Shown here piece by piece: positions 40,516 to 48,811 of a DNA stretch of 64,000 bases. The notes beneath the pieces are model-generated. The model was not told the origin of the DNA and ran no database searches. It saw nothing but the letters and a program-made list of their open reading frames with translations. Within the stretch, counting starts at the first letter, position 1. The number at the start of each line of letters is the position of its first letter. Location: contig NZ_BMMF01000006.1 of NCBI RefSeq assembly GCF_014645695.1, positions 240,225 through 304,224 on the forward strand, written 5' to 3'. The position numbers and the translations under genes were made by a program. The stretch is from Salinarimonas ramus. Its GTDB lineage: Bacteria; Pseudomonadota; Alphaproteobacteria; Rhizobiales; Beijerinckiaceae.

Positions 40516-41298
40516 ATGGCGGAATTCATCGAGATCGGGGAAAACGGCGCGCGCCGGCGCATCGCGGTCGAGGCGCGGGCGGCGACGGAGCGCCCGCTGG
40601 ACCCGCCGATCGTCTGGCTCGGCGGCTTTCGCAGCGACATGCGCGGCGGCAAGGCGGAGCGGCTCGACGCCTACGCGGCGCGCACGGGCCGGGCCTGCGT
40701 GCGCTTCGACTATATGGGCCATGGCGAATCGAGCGGGCGCTTCGAGGACGGCACGATCTCGCTGTGGCTCGAGGACGCGCTCGCCGTGATCGCGCGCTTC
40801 GTCGGCCGCCCGCCGATCCTGGTCGGCTCCTCCATGGGCGGCTGGATCGCGCTCCTCGTCGCCCGCGCGCTCGCCGGCACGGCGAGCGCGCCCGCCGGCA
40901 TGGTGCTGATCGCGCCCGCGGCCGACTTCACCGAGCGCCTGATGTGGGCGCATTTCCCGAAGGCCATCCGCGAGACCATCGAGCGCGAGGGCGTCTACGC
41001 GGCGCCTTCCGAATACGGCGAGCCGACGCCGATCACGAGGGCGCTGATCGAGGACGGCCGCCGCCACCTGCTGATGGACGGCCCCATCGTCACCGGCTGC
41101 CCGGTCCACATCCTCCAGGGCATGCAGGACCCCGACGTCCCCTGGCGCCACGTGACCGAGACCATGGAAGCGATGGCGAGCGACAGCGTGACGATGACCT
41201 TGGTCAAGGACGGCGACCACCGCCTGTCGCGCGAGGAGGACCTCGACCGGCTGGAGGCGGCGGTGGCACGGATGATCGAGACGGCGGGGGAGGGGTGA
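40516..41298 (+). CDS. alpha/beta hydrolase (ABHD10-like esterase)
   Basis: This 260-residue hydrolase starts with a WLGGFRSDMRGGKAERL block typical of the ABHD10/acyl-glucuronide esterase group. The FDYMGHGESSG strand follows, with GSSMGGW as the nucleophile elbow. An Asp in GMQDPDVPW and a His in DGDHRLSREEDL complete the triad. The ATG at 40516 is just before the conserved region, with the GT gene diverging upstream. It ends 8 bases before the inverted-repeat element at 41307. Confidence 0.87.
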   Translation: MAEFIEIGENGARRRIAVEARAATERPLDPPIVWLGGFRSDMRGGKAERLDAYAARTGRACVRFDYMGHGESSGRFEDGTISLWLEDALAVIARFVGRPPILVGSSMGGWIALLVARALAGTASAPAGMVLIAPAADFTERLMWAHFPKAIRETIEREGVYAAPSEYGEPTPITRALIEDGRRHLLMDGPIVTGCPVHILQGMQDPDVPWRHVTETMEAMASDSVTMTLVKDGDHRLSREEDLDRLEAAVARMIETAGEG

Positions 41299-41306
41299 GC
41301 GCTCCC

Positions 41307-41493
41307 TGTCATCCCGGGCCGCGAAGCGGACCCGGGACCCAGAACACGTGTGGGTAGGGTCAGGGCGCGCGGGAGCGCGTCCGTCCACGTGCCGCCGATG
41401 CAGGCCGTTCGTGGCCGCGCGCGCTCCCGCGCACGCTATGTCGAGCACCTGTGTTCATGGGTCCCGGGTCGCCGTTCGGCGCCCGGGATGACA
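41307..41493. repeat. 187-bp inverted-repeat element
   Basis: The arms, at about 41307-41350 and 41449-41493, are imperfect inverted copies. Both begin TGTCATCCCGGGC at the outer edge and continue through CGACCCGGGACCC-type sequence to a GAACAC core. An inner pair of GC-rich arms (around 41370-41385 and 41417-41435) extends the pairing. The element fills nearly all of the 196 bases between two convergent genes, and ends two bases before the GNAT stop codon. It looks like an interspersed palindromic repeat of the BIME type, and it could end transcription from both sides. Confidence 0.8.
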
Positions 41494-41494
41494 A

Positions 41495-41980
41495 TCACAG
41501 CCTGCGATACATCACGAGCGCATCCACCTCGCCTAGGCTCGGATGCGCGAAGGCGCCCGGCAGGCGGCCGACCGTCTCGAAGCCGAAGCTCTCCCAAAGC
41601 CGCACCGCGCGCGTGTTGGTCGAGACCACGAAGTTGAACTGCATCGCGCGAAAGCCGCGGGCGCGGGCCTCCTCGAGCGAGTGCGCCGCCATCGCCCGCG
41701 CCACGCCGCGCCCCGTCGCCTCCGGTGCGGTGACGTAGCCGCAATTGGCGACGTGCGCGCCGCCGCCGCGCTGGTTGGCGCGCAAATAATACGTGCCGAG
41801 AACTGCGCCGCCGTCGTCCTGCGCCACGAACACTGCGTGCGCCGGAGCACGCCAATAGGCGAGGGCGTCCGCGCGGCTCATGTCGCGATCGAGCGTGTAG
41901 GTCTCGCCTGCACGGATCATCGGCTCGAGAACGCGCCAGAGCGCATCGGCGTCCTCGGCGCGGGCGGGGCGGACGTGCAT
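41495..41980 (-). CDS. GNAT family N-acetyltransferase
   Basis: This 161-residue acetyltransferase has the acetyl-CoA-binding motif with GRGVARAMAAHS (about 93-104), preceded by a GTYYLRANQ strand, and followed by NFVVSTNTRAVRLWESFGFETVGRLPGAF, as in PhnO- and RimL-like enzymes. The family transfers acetyl groups to amines; the substrate is not evident. It is 14 bases downstream of moaE on the same strand, and may be at the end of that transcript. Confidence 0.88.
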   Translation of the reverse strand: MHVRPARAEDADALWRVLEPMIRAGETYTLDRDMSRADALAYWRAPAHAVFVAQDDGGAVLGTYYLRANQRGGGAHVANCGYVTAPEATGRGVARAMAAHSLEEARARGFRAMQFNFVVSTNTRAVRLWESFGFETVGRLPGAFAHPSLGEVDALVMYRRL

Positions 41981-41994
41981 ATCGCCAGACACTC

Positions 41995-42504
41995 CTAGCG
42001 CACCCACCGATCCGCCGCCCGATCGTCCTCCGCCTTCGCCGCGACCCATCCGCCGGCGTCGGGCTCGCCCAGCGGATGCTCGCGCTTCCAGAAGGGGGCG
42101 CGGGTCTTGAGCCAGTCCATCATGAAGTCGGCGGCCTCGAAGGCGGCGCGGCGGTGGGGGGAGGCGGCGACGACGAGCACGATCTCCTCGCCGGGACGGA
42201 TCACGCCGTAGCGGTGCACGGCGACGAGGCCCTGCAGCGGGAAGCGCCGCGCGGCCTCGCCGGCGACGCGGGCGATCTCGGCCTGGGCCATGCCGGGATA
42301 GTGCTCGAGCTCGAGGGCGGCGAGGCGCCCGTCCTCGTCGCGGCACAGGCCCGTGAAGGTGACGACGGCGCCGACGTCGGTGCGCCCGCGCACCAGGGCC
42401 GCGGCCTCGGCGGCAGCGTCGAAGGTCTCGGCCTGGATGCGCACCACGGGCACGATCGAGGCACGCTCGACGCTCGCGGGATCGTCCGTTCGGGGCTCGT
42501 CCAT
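41995..42504 (-). CDS. moaE: molybdopterin synthase catalytic subunit
   Basis: This 169-residue subunit binds precursor Z and, with two MoaD partners, builds the dithiolene of molybdopterin. The conserved blocks are GAVVTFTGLCRD, LELEHYPGMA, VHRYGVIRPGEEIV, RRAAFEAADFMMDWLKTRAPFWK and a final Lys-rich tail. The active-site Lys residues (WKRE and the one before it) are present. Its ATG at 42502-42504 is five bases after the moaD stop. The molybdenum cofactor made here would serve the xanthine dehydrogenase in this window. Confidence 0.95.
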   Translation of the reverse strand: MDEPRTDDPASVERASIVPVVRIQAETFDAAAEAAALVRGRTDVGAVVTFTGLCRDEDGRLAALELEHYPGMAQAEIARVAGEAARRFPLQGLVAVHRYGVIRPGEEIVLVVAASPHRRAAFEAADFMMDWLKTRAPFWKREHPLGEPDAGGWVAAKAEDDRAADRWVR

Positions 42505-42509
42505 GGCGC

Positions 42510-42767
42510 TCACCCTCCGGTCATGGGCGGGAAGAAGGCGATCTCGCGCGCGCCCGTGATCACGGCGTCGCGCTGGACGTGGATCTGGTCCATGGCGGCG
42601 CGGATCACGATCTCGTTCTCGAAGGCGTAGGCGTATTCCTCGCCACGCGCCTTCAGCCAGTCGACGAGATCGGCGATCGTGGTCACGCCCGCCGGCGGCT
42701 CGACCACCTCCTCGGTCTTGCCGATGCGCTCGCGCACCCAGGCGAAGTAGAGGATCCGGACAGCCAT
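42510..42767 (-). CDS. moaD: molybdopterin synthase sulfur carrier subunit
   Basis: This 85-residue ubiquitin-like protein ends in the essential Gly-Gly (PPMTGG), which is thiocarboxylated to donate sulfur to MoaE. VRILYFAWVRERIG and FFPPMTGG are the usual family blocks. It lies three bases after pgsA and five before moaE, in an operon of pgsA-moaD-moaE, an arrangement seen in Rhizobiales. Confidence 0.95.
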   Translation of the reverse strand: MAVRILYFAWVRERIGKTEEVVEPPAGVTTIADLVDWLKARGEEYAYAFENEIVIRAAMDQIHVQRDAVITGAREIAFFPPMTGG

Positions 42768-42770
42768 GCT

Positions 42771-43346
42771 TCACTCCTCGACGAGATAGCGCATTCCCGC
42801 GCGCAGATAGTCCCAGCCGGTATAGAGCGTGAGGATCGCGGCCGCCCAGAGCAGGACGAGCCCGCTCACCGTCGTCCAGGCGAAGACCTCGTCGCCGGCC
42901 GGGCCCGCGACGAGGAAGCCCAGCGCCACGAGCTGCAGCGTGGTCTTGTATTTCGCCACCTTCGAGACCGGTACGGAGACCTTGAGCTCGGCCAGGAACT
43001 CGCGCAGGCCCGAGACCAGGATCTCGCGCAGGAGGATGACGATGGCGGCCCAGATGTTCCAGCCCCCGATCGTGCCGTGGGCGACGAGCATCATCAGCAC
43101 CGCGGCGACGAGCAGCTTGTCGGCGATGGGGTCGAGCATGCGCCCGAGCGCCGATTGCTGATTCCATGCGCGGGCCAGATACCCGTCGAAATAGTCGGTG
43201 ATCGCGGCGGCGACGAAGATCCCGAGCGCCCACCAGCGCGCCCAGCTGTCGTTGGGCCAGAACAGCAGCACCACCACCGCCGGCACGGCGAGGCAGCGCC
43301 CGTAGGTCAGGAGGTTGGGCAGGGAATAGGCTGTCGATCGTTTCAT
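42771..43346 (-). CDS. pgsA: CDP-diacylglycerol-glycerol-3-phosphate 3-phosphatidyltransferase
   Basis: This 191-residue membrane enzyme makes phosphatidylglycerol phosphate, the first committed step to phosphatidylglycerol and cardiolipin. It starts SLPNLLTYGRCLAVP, the PgsA-type opening. It has the full signature with DYFDGYLAR and the later GRMLDPIADK. The length and position next to moaD are typical for Rhizobiales. The other family member in the window (11031-11561) is less close to PgsA. Confidence 0.93.
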   Translation of the reverse strand: MKRSTAYSLPNLLTYGRCLAVPAVVVLLFWPNDSWARWWALGIFVAAAITDYFDGYLARAWNQQSALGRMLDPIADKLLVAAVLMMLVAHGTIGGWNIWAAIVILLREILVSGLREFLAELKVSVPVSKVAKYKTTLQLVALGFLVAGPAGDEVFAWTTVSGLVLLWAAAILTLYTGWDYLRAGMRYLVEE

Positions 43347-43486
43347 GCGATGTGCCGGCCGCGTGTCCGGGGAGAGAGCACGCCCGCGGGGGCGGCGTCA
43401 ATCCGAAGCTGCCCTTCCGCGGAACGTGCGGCGACGGATGACAGGTCCGCCCGAGCGGGTAATGTCGGGCGCCTGGGAAGGATGCC

Positions 43487-46480
43487 ATGACGCAGAAGAA
43501 AACGGGCGAGAACGCCCTCGTCGACCGCCTCGGAGGCGATCGCTCGGCCAAGATCGCCAAGGTCTCGAAATTGGCCAAGACGCGGCTCTCCGAGCTGATC
43601 GAGGCCGTGCGAGCGCGCGAGGATTCCGCCGCCCTGGTGCCGCACCTGGAGGAGGGGCCGTTCCGAAACCTCGTCGGCCTGATCTTCGAGCATTCCCCCT
43701 TCCTCTCGCGCCTCGCCTCCCGGCCCGAGCGCCTCGCGCGCCTCGCGCTCGCCTCGCCCGAGGAGAGCCATGCGCGCATCGTCGCCGAGCAGCGCGGGCG
43801 CTTCCGGGCCGTGGCCGCCGGCGAGGCCCGGCGGGAGGACGTCGCGAAGGCGCTGCGGCGCGCGCGGGCCGAGCACGCGCTTCTCGTGGCGCTCGCCGAC
43901 ATCGGCGGCGTCTGGGACGTCGACCGCGTCGTCGCCGCGCTGTCGGACTTCGCCGACGCCTCGGTGGCGGGCGCGACGGACACGCTCCTCGTCGAGGCGG
44001 CGGCCGCGGGCAAGCTGACCCTGCCCGATCCCGAGGAGCCCGGCCGGGGCACGGGTGCGGTGGTGCTCGCGCTCGGCAAGCACGGGGGACGCGAGCTGAA
44101 CTATTCGAGCGACATCGACCTCGTCGTCTTCTTCGATCCCGCCTGCGCCGCCTTGAAGGACCCCCTCGACGCGCCGCCCTTCTACGCCCGGCTCGCCCAG
44201 AACCTCGCCAAGATGCTCCAGGAGCGCACGGGGGAGGGCTACGTCCATCGGGTCGACTACCGGCTTCGTCCCGATCCCGGATCGACGCCCGTCGCGGTCG
44301 CGCTGCCCTCGGCCTATTCCTACTACGAAAGCGTGGGGCAGAACTGGGAGCGCGCGGCCCTGATCAAGGCGCGCCCCATCGCCGGCGACCTCCCGCTCGG
44401 CGAGAGCTTCCTCGCCGAGCTCGCGCCCTTCATCTGGCGCAAGTATTTCGACTTCGCGGCCATCGCCGACGTGCACGCGATGAAGCGCCAGATCCACGCC
44501 GTGCGCGGCCACGCGGAGATCGCGGTCGCCGGCCACGACATCAAGCTCGGGCGCGGCGGCATCCGCGAGATCGAGTTCTTCGTGCAGACGCAGCAGCTCG
44601 TCTTCGGGGGGCGCCGGCCGTCCTTGCGCGGGCGCCGCACGCTGGAGATGCTCGCCGAGCTCGAGGCCGAGCGCTGGATCTCGGCGGAGGCCCGCGACGA
44701 GCTGACCGCGGCCTACCGCTTCCTGCGCGGCATCGAGCATCGCCTGCAGATGGTCGCCGACGAGCAGACCCAGCGCCTGCCCGCGGACGAGGCGACGCTC
44801 GAGGGCTTCTCGCGCTTTTGCGGCTACAAGAGCGCCAAGGCCTTCGGCACGGCGCTGACCGGCGTCGCGCGCACCGTGCAGAAGCACTACGCGCTCCTCT
44901 TCGAGGAGGGACCGGAGCTCGCCTCGGAGGCCGGGAGCCTCGTCTTCACGGGCGCCGAGATCGACCCGGAGACGCTCGGCACGCTGCGCAAGATGGGCTT
45001 TCGCGATCCCGAGAAGGCCGCGGAGACCGTTCGCGGCTGGCATTTCGGGCGTCGCCCGGCGATCACCAGCGCGCGGGCCCGCGAGGTGCTCACCGAGCTG
45101 ACCCCGGCGCTGCTCGCGGCGCTCGGCGGCACGGCGGATCCCGACGGTGCGCTCGAGCGGCTCGACGCCGTGTTCGGGCGCATGAAGGCCGCCGTCGAGC
45201 TGATGACGATCCTGCTCAACCACGATCGTCTGCTCACGCTCTTCGCCGATCTCCTGGGCACGGCGCCGCGCCTCGCCGACACCGTGGCGCGGCGCCCGCA
45301 CGTGCTCGACGCGATCATCGATCCCGCCTTCGGCGATCCCATCGTCGACGAGGCGCAGATGCTGGTGCAGGTGCGCGACGCCATCGGCCGATCCGCGTCC
45401 TACGAGGATTTCCTCGACCGCACCCGCGACGTCACCCGCCAGGCGACCTTCGTCACCGGCGCGCGCATGCTGTCGGGCGTGTTCTCGCCCGAACGCGCGG
45501 GGCAGGCCTATGCGGCCATCGCGCAGGCGATCGTGCAGACCTCCTACGAGGCGGTGGAGCGGGAATTCGCCGCCGATTACGGCCGCGTGCCCGGCGGGCG
45601 GATCGCCGTGCTCGGGCTCGGGCGGCTGGGCACGCGGGAGATGACGGCGACGTCCGATCTCGATCTCGTCGTCCTCTACGATTTCGACCAGGAGAGGCGC
45701 GAGAGTGACGGACGCCGGGCGGTGGACGCGACCGTCTACTACACGCGCCTCGTCCAGCGTCTCGTCTCCGCGCTCACGGCGCCGACGCGCCGGGGCGCGC
45801 TCTACGAGGTCGACTTGCGGCTTCGCCCCTCCGGACGCTCCGGGCCGGTGGCGACGCAGTTTCGCGGCTTCGTCTCCTACCAGCGCGAGGACGCGGAATT
45901 GTGGGAGCACATGGCGCTGACCCGCGCCCGCGTCGTCGCTGGAGACGGCGCGCTGGCCGAGGACGCGACGCGCGCCATCGCGGACGTCGTCGGGCTCGCG
46001 CGCGATCCCGCCGTCGTCGCCCGCGAGGTGCTCTCCATGCGCCGGCTGATCGCGAAGGAGAAGGGCGAGGGCGATCCCTGGGACATGAAGCTCGCGGCGG
46101 GCGGGCTCACCGATCTCGACTTCCTCGCCCAGGCCTACGTGCTGACCCACGCCCATGCGGATCGCGACCTCGTGGGCCTCTCGCCCGGCGCGGCCCTGGC
46201 GCGGGCGGGGGAGGCGGGCTTCCTCACGCCCGAGGAGGCCGACGCCCTCGTCGCCGCGCAGGCGCTGCTCTCGCGCGTCTTCCACTGGCAGCGGCTGACC
46301 GTGGAGGGGCGCTTCGACCCCAAGAGCGCCCCGCCGGCCATCCTGCGCCGGCTCGCCGCAGAAGCGGGCGTGCCCGATCCCGCACGCCTCGAAGCCGAGC
46401 TCGCGCAGACGAGAAAGCGGGTCCGCGAGATCTTCGAGCGGCGTCTCCAAGAGATGTCCGGCGGTAACGCGGGCGCCTAG
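43487..46480 (+). CDS. glnE: bifunctional glutamine synthetase adenylyltransferase/adenylyl-removing enzyme
   Basis: This 997-residue enzyme adds or removes AMP on glutamine synthetase in response to PII and glutamine, and so controls nitrogen assimilation. Two nucleotidyltransferase domains are visible, each with the paired Asp motif: SSDIDLVVFFD in the N-terminal (adenylyl-removing) half and TSDLDLVVLYDF in the C-terminal half. The length is normal. The ATG at 43487 lies after GGAAGG. It is divergent from pgsA and is followed by the DUF2865 gene. Confidence 0.96.
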   Translation: MTQKKTGENALVDRLGGDRSAKIAKVSKLAKTRLSELIEAVRAREDSAALVPHLEEGPFRNLVGLIFEHSPFLSRLASRPERLARLALASPEESHARIVAEQRGRFRAVAAGEARREDVAKALRRARAEHALLVALADIGGVWDVDRVVAALSDFADASVAGATDTLLVEAAAAGKLTLPDPEEPGRGTGAVVLALGKHGGRELNYSSDIDLVVFFDPACAALKDPLDAPPFYARLAQNLAKMLQERTGEGYVHRVDYRLRPDPGSTPVAVALPSAYSYYESVGQNWERAALIKARPIAGDLPLGESFLAELAPFIWRKYFDFAAIADVHAMKRQIHAVRGHAEIAVAGHDIKLGRGGIREIEFFVQTQQLVFGGRRPSLRGRRTLEMLAELEAERWISAEARDELTAAYRFLRGIEHRLQMVADEQTQRLPADEATLEGFSRFCGYKSAKAFGTALTGVARTVQKHYALLFEEGPELASEAGSLVFTGAEIDPETLGTLRKMGFRDPEKAAETVRGWHFGRRPAITSARAREVLTELTPALLAALGGTADPDGALERLDAVFGRMKAAVELMTILLNHDRLLTLFADLLGTAPRLADTVARRPHVLDAIIDPAFGDPIVDEAQMLVQVRDAIGRSASYEDFLDRTRDVTRQATFVTGARMLSGVFSPERAGQAYAAIAQAIVQTSYEAVEREFAADYGRVPGGRIAVLGLGRLGTREMTATSDLDLVVLYDFDQERRESDGRRAVDATVYYTRLVQRLVSALTAPTRRGALYEVDLRLRPSGRSGPVATQFRGFVSYQREDAELWEHMALTRARVVAGDGALAEDATRAIADVVGLARDPAVVAREVLSMRRLIAKEKGEGDPWDMKLAAGGLTDLDFLAQAYVLTHAHADRDLVGLSPGAALARAGEAGFLTPEEADALVAAQALLSRVFHWQRLTVEGRFDPKSAPPAILRRLAAEAGVPDPARLEAELAQTRKRVREIFERRLQEMSGGNAGA

Positions 46481-46561
46481 GACGGAATTCGGCGCGGGAA
46501 CTCGGATCGTCGTTGCGGCTTCTCTACGCGAATTCAGCAACGCTCCCTACGGGGTACAGCC

Positions 46562-47479
46562 GTGACAGATCAGAACTCGCGCCGACGCGCCGGCTCCACG
46601 CCGCGCGCGAACGGCTCCGCACGATTCGTCGCTCGCGTCTTCGGCGTCGCGCTCCTCGCCGTGGGGCTCGCGCCCGCCGTGATGCCGAGCGCCGTCGAGG
46701 CGACGGGCGCCCTCGACTTCTTCCGCGCCGACGCCCGCCATGCGGCGCCCCAGCGGGTGAACGCACCGGGTCCGGTGGAGAGCCTCTTCGGCCAGCCGCA
46801 GCGCGTCCTCCCCACCGCGCCGACGACGCCCGAGGCGTCGACGTCCTCGCGCCGACCGGCGCGGGTCGCCGCGGGCGCTGCGGGGCGCACCATGTGCGTG
46901 CGCATGTGCGACGGCTACTACTTTCCCGTGGGCGATCTCGCCTCGAGCCGCGACCTGCCGCTGCACGACCTCTCCTGCAATGCCGGCTGCCCGGGCGCGC
47001 CGACGAAGCTCTTCGTGCTGGCGCCGGGGGAGGAGGACATCTCGTCCGCCCGCGCCGCCGACGGCATGCGCTATGCCGACGTGCCCATGGCCTATTCCTA
47101 CCGCACCTCGACGGACGCGACCTGCTCCTGCCAGGGCCCCAACCAGCGCGTCGCCGACCGTCTCGACATGCGCCACGACATGACGCTGCGCCGCGGCGAT
47201 ATCGTCGTGACGAACGAGGGCCCGCTCGTCTATCGCGGCCGCGACGGGCAGCCGGAGGAGCTCGCCGACTTCCGCCCCTTCGGCGAGGCGCAGATGGCGT
47301 CGGCCCTGCGCGAGAAGGCGGACGCGCGCCTCGGCATCTCGGCGCGCAAGGCCATCGAGGACGCGTTCGCGGAAGAAAACCGCCTGCGGGTGGACATGGC
47401 CGAGATGAACGTCTCCGAGATGGACCTGTCGGGCACGACCGCGCCCGACCTGAACCTCGCGGATCTCGCCGCGCGCTGA
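46562..47479 (+). CDS. DUF2865 domain-containing exported protein
   Basis: This 305-residue protein has a basic N terminus and hydrophobic stretch (VFGVALLAVGLAPAVM) suggesting a signal peptide with cleavage after about residue 48. The DUF2865 core follows, with MCVRMCDGYYFPVGD and LSCNAGCPG, and then CSCQGPNQ. At least six Cys are conserved in the core. The family is typical of Rhizobiales and is presumed to act in the cell envelope; its role is not established. It starts at a GTG (46562). Confidence 0.88.
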   Translation: MTDQNSRRRAGSTPRANGSARFVARVFGVALLAVGLAPAVMPSAVEATGALDFFRADARHAAPQRVNAPGPVESLFGQPQRVLPTAPTTPEASTSSRRPARVAAGAAGRTMCVRMCDGYYFPVGDLASSRDLPLHDLSCNAGCPGAPTKLFVLAPGEEDISSARAADGMRYADVPMAYSYRTSTDATCSCQGPNQRVADRLDMRHDMTLRRGDIVVTNEGPLVYRGRDGQPEELADFRPFGEAQMASALREKADARLGISARKAIEDAFAEENRLRVDMAEMNVSEMDLSGTTAPDLNLADLAAR

Positions 47480-47558
47480 GCGCACGGCCTTCCGCTCCCC
47501 TCCGCTCGCTCCTCTTCGCCCGCTTGCCTTTCGCGCGGGGCGCGTCCATGGAACCGCC

Positions 47559-48185
47559 ATGACGCGCACGATGCCCGACGAACCCGCCGACCAGGCCCGC
47601 GAGGTCTTCGCCTACGAGCAGACCCCGCGGCCCGTGGGCTTTCCCGTGGCCTTCCGGCTGAAGGGCAAGGCGCTCGAGGTCGAGCGCATGGGCCGCACCG
47701 ATCGCGTGCCGCTCGAGCGCGTCGCGGAGGTTCGGCTCTCCTATGCGCCCGCCTCCTTCGCGCCGGGGCGGCGCGAGACGAAGATCAGGCTCGACGACGG
47801 GCGCTCGGTCGCGCTCACCTCCGTCACCTACCGGGCCATGTTCGATGCGCGCCGGCAGGACGAGGCCTACGGCCGCTTCGTGCGCGAGCTCCTGCGGCGC
47901 ACGGCCAAGGCCTCGCCGAAGGCGCGCTTCGTCGCCGGGCGTCCCTTCGCCATCTGGGTCGTGCTGCTCGTCGTCTCGCTCCTCATCGTCGGCGCGCTCG
48001 CGGTCTTCGCCTGGGAGACCTGGCGCATCGGCGAGACCATGATCGCCGCCGTCGCGGGGGCGGTGGGCCTTCTCGGCATCTGGCAGCTCGAGCCGATGGT
48101 CCGGCTCAACAAGCCGCGGGACTTCGCGCCGCAAGACCCGCCCGACAGCCTCGTCCCGCCCGACAGCCTCGTCCCGCGCGCTTGA
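47559..48185 (+). CDS. conserved membrane protein of unknown function
   Basis: This 208-residue protein has a soluble N-terminal half of about 120 residues, then two membrane helices (about 127-150 and 158-175), and a short C-terminal tail. I recognise no domain. The tail contains an 18-bp perfect tandem duplication (48141-48176) that gives PDSLVP twice. It lies 79 bases after the DUF2865 gene, in the same direction, and converges on the universal stress protein gene with a six-base gap. Confidence 0.75.
   Translation: MTRTMPDEPADQAREVFAYEQTPRPVGFPVAFRLKGKALEVERMGRTDRVPLERVAEVRLSYAPASFAPGRRETKIRLDDGRSVALTSVTYRAMFDARRQDEAYGRFVRELLRRTAKASPKARFVAGRPFAIWVVLLVVSLLIVGALAVFAWETWRIGETMIAAVAGAVGLLGIWQLEPMVRLNKPRDFAPQDPPDSLVPPDSLVPRA
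48141..48176 (+). repeat. 18-bp tandem duplication in the membrane protein gene
   Basis: Two perfect copies of an 18-bp unit (48141-48158 and 48159-48176) encode PDSLVP twice, in frame, near the C terminus. This looks like a recent replication slippage event that left the frame intact. Confidence 0.85.
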
Positions 48186-48191
48186 GGCGTC

Positions 48192-48614
48192 TCAGCGCAC
48201 CACGAGGACGGACGACGTCGCGTGGCGCACGATGGTGGTCGCGTTCGAGCCTAGCAGGTAGGTCGCCATGGTCGGGCGATGCGAGCCGACGACGACGAGG
48301 TCGGCGCCCGCTTCCTCCGCCTCCGCCAGGACTTCGTGATAGATCGAGCCCAGCCGCACCACGGCGGAGACGCGCTCCTTGGGCAGCGCCACCGAGGCCG
48401 CGATGTCGGCGAGCTTCTCCTCCGCCTCGCGCTGCTGGTCCTCCTCGAAGGAGGCCGGCACGTATTCCATGTAGGTCACCGGCATCAGCGGGCGCACGTA
48501 GATCAGCCGCACGGTGCCGTCGGCGACATCCGCGAGGCGGGCGGCGGTGGCGAGCGCGTTCTCGGAGGCCTGAGGCTCGGCGAGATCGACGGGAACGAGG
48601 ATCGTCTTGTACAT
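48192..48614 (-). CDS. universal stress protein (UspA family)
   Basis: This 140-residue cytosolic Usp starts MYKTILVPVDLAE, the family opening. The C-terminal nucleotide motif GSHRPTMATYLLGSNATTIV keeps the G-x2-x-G-x9-G(S/T) pattern only partly, with a GSH in place of the usual GRG, so ATP binding is uncertain. It helps survival under stress by a mechanism that is not well defined. It is convergent with the membrane-protein gene and divergent from the MFS gene. Confidence 0.9.
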   Translation of the reverse strand: MYKTILVPVDLAEPQASENALATAARLADVADGTVRLIYVRPLMPVTYMEYVPASFEEDQQREAEEKLADIAASVALPKERVSAVVRLGSIYHEVLAEAEEAGADLVVVGSHRPTMATYLLGSNATTIVRHATSSVLVVR

Positions 48615-48811
48615 CGGGGGAGCTCCTCCTCGGGGCTGGGTGGCGGTTCGGACCGCTGATCGTTGCCTGCGGGAGAAACGTAACCGTGCGGCGGCTCGTT
48701 CACGTTGATCGAGCGCAAGGCGGGCGTGCGCAGACGCATGAGGGCGTCGCCGCCATTTGACGAGGGCGGCGTTTCGGCGTTCGGTGCGGGGTCGCCCGCC
48801 GGAGCCCGCCC

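Noticed and set aside
43343..46540. 1065-codon open frame on the minus strand
   Set aside because: It is antisense to glnE, whose domains and motifs are clear. Long antisense frames are common in 70% G+C DNA; it has no recognisable domain and is rich in Arg, Glu and Gly.
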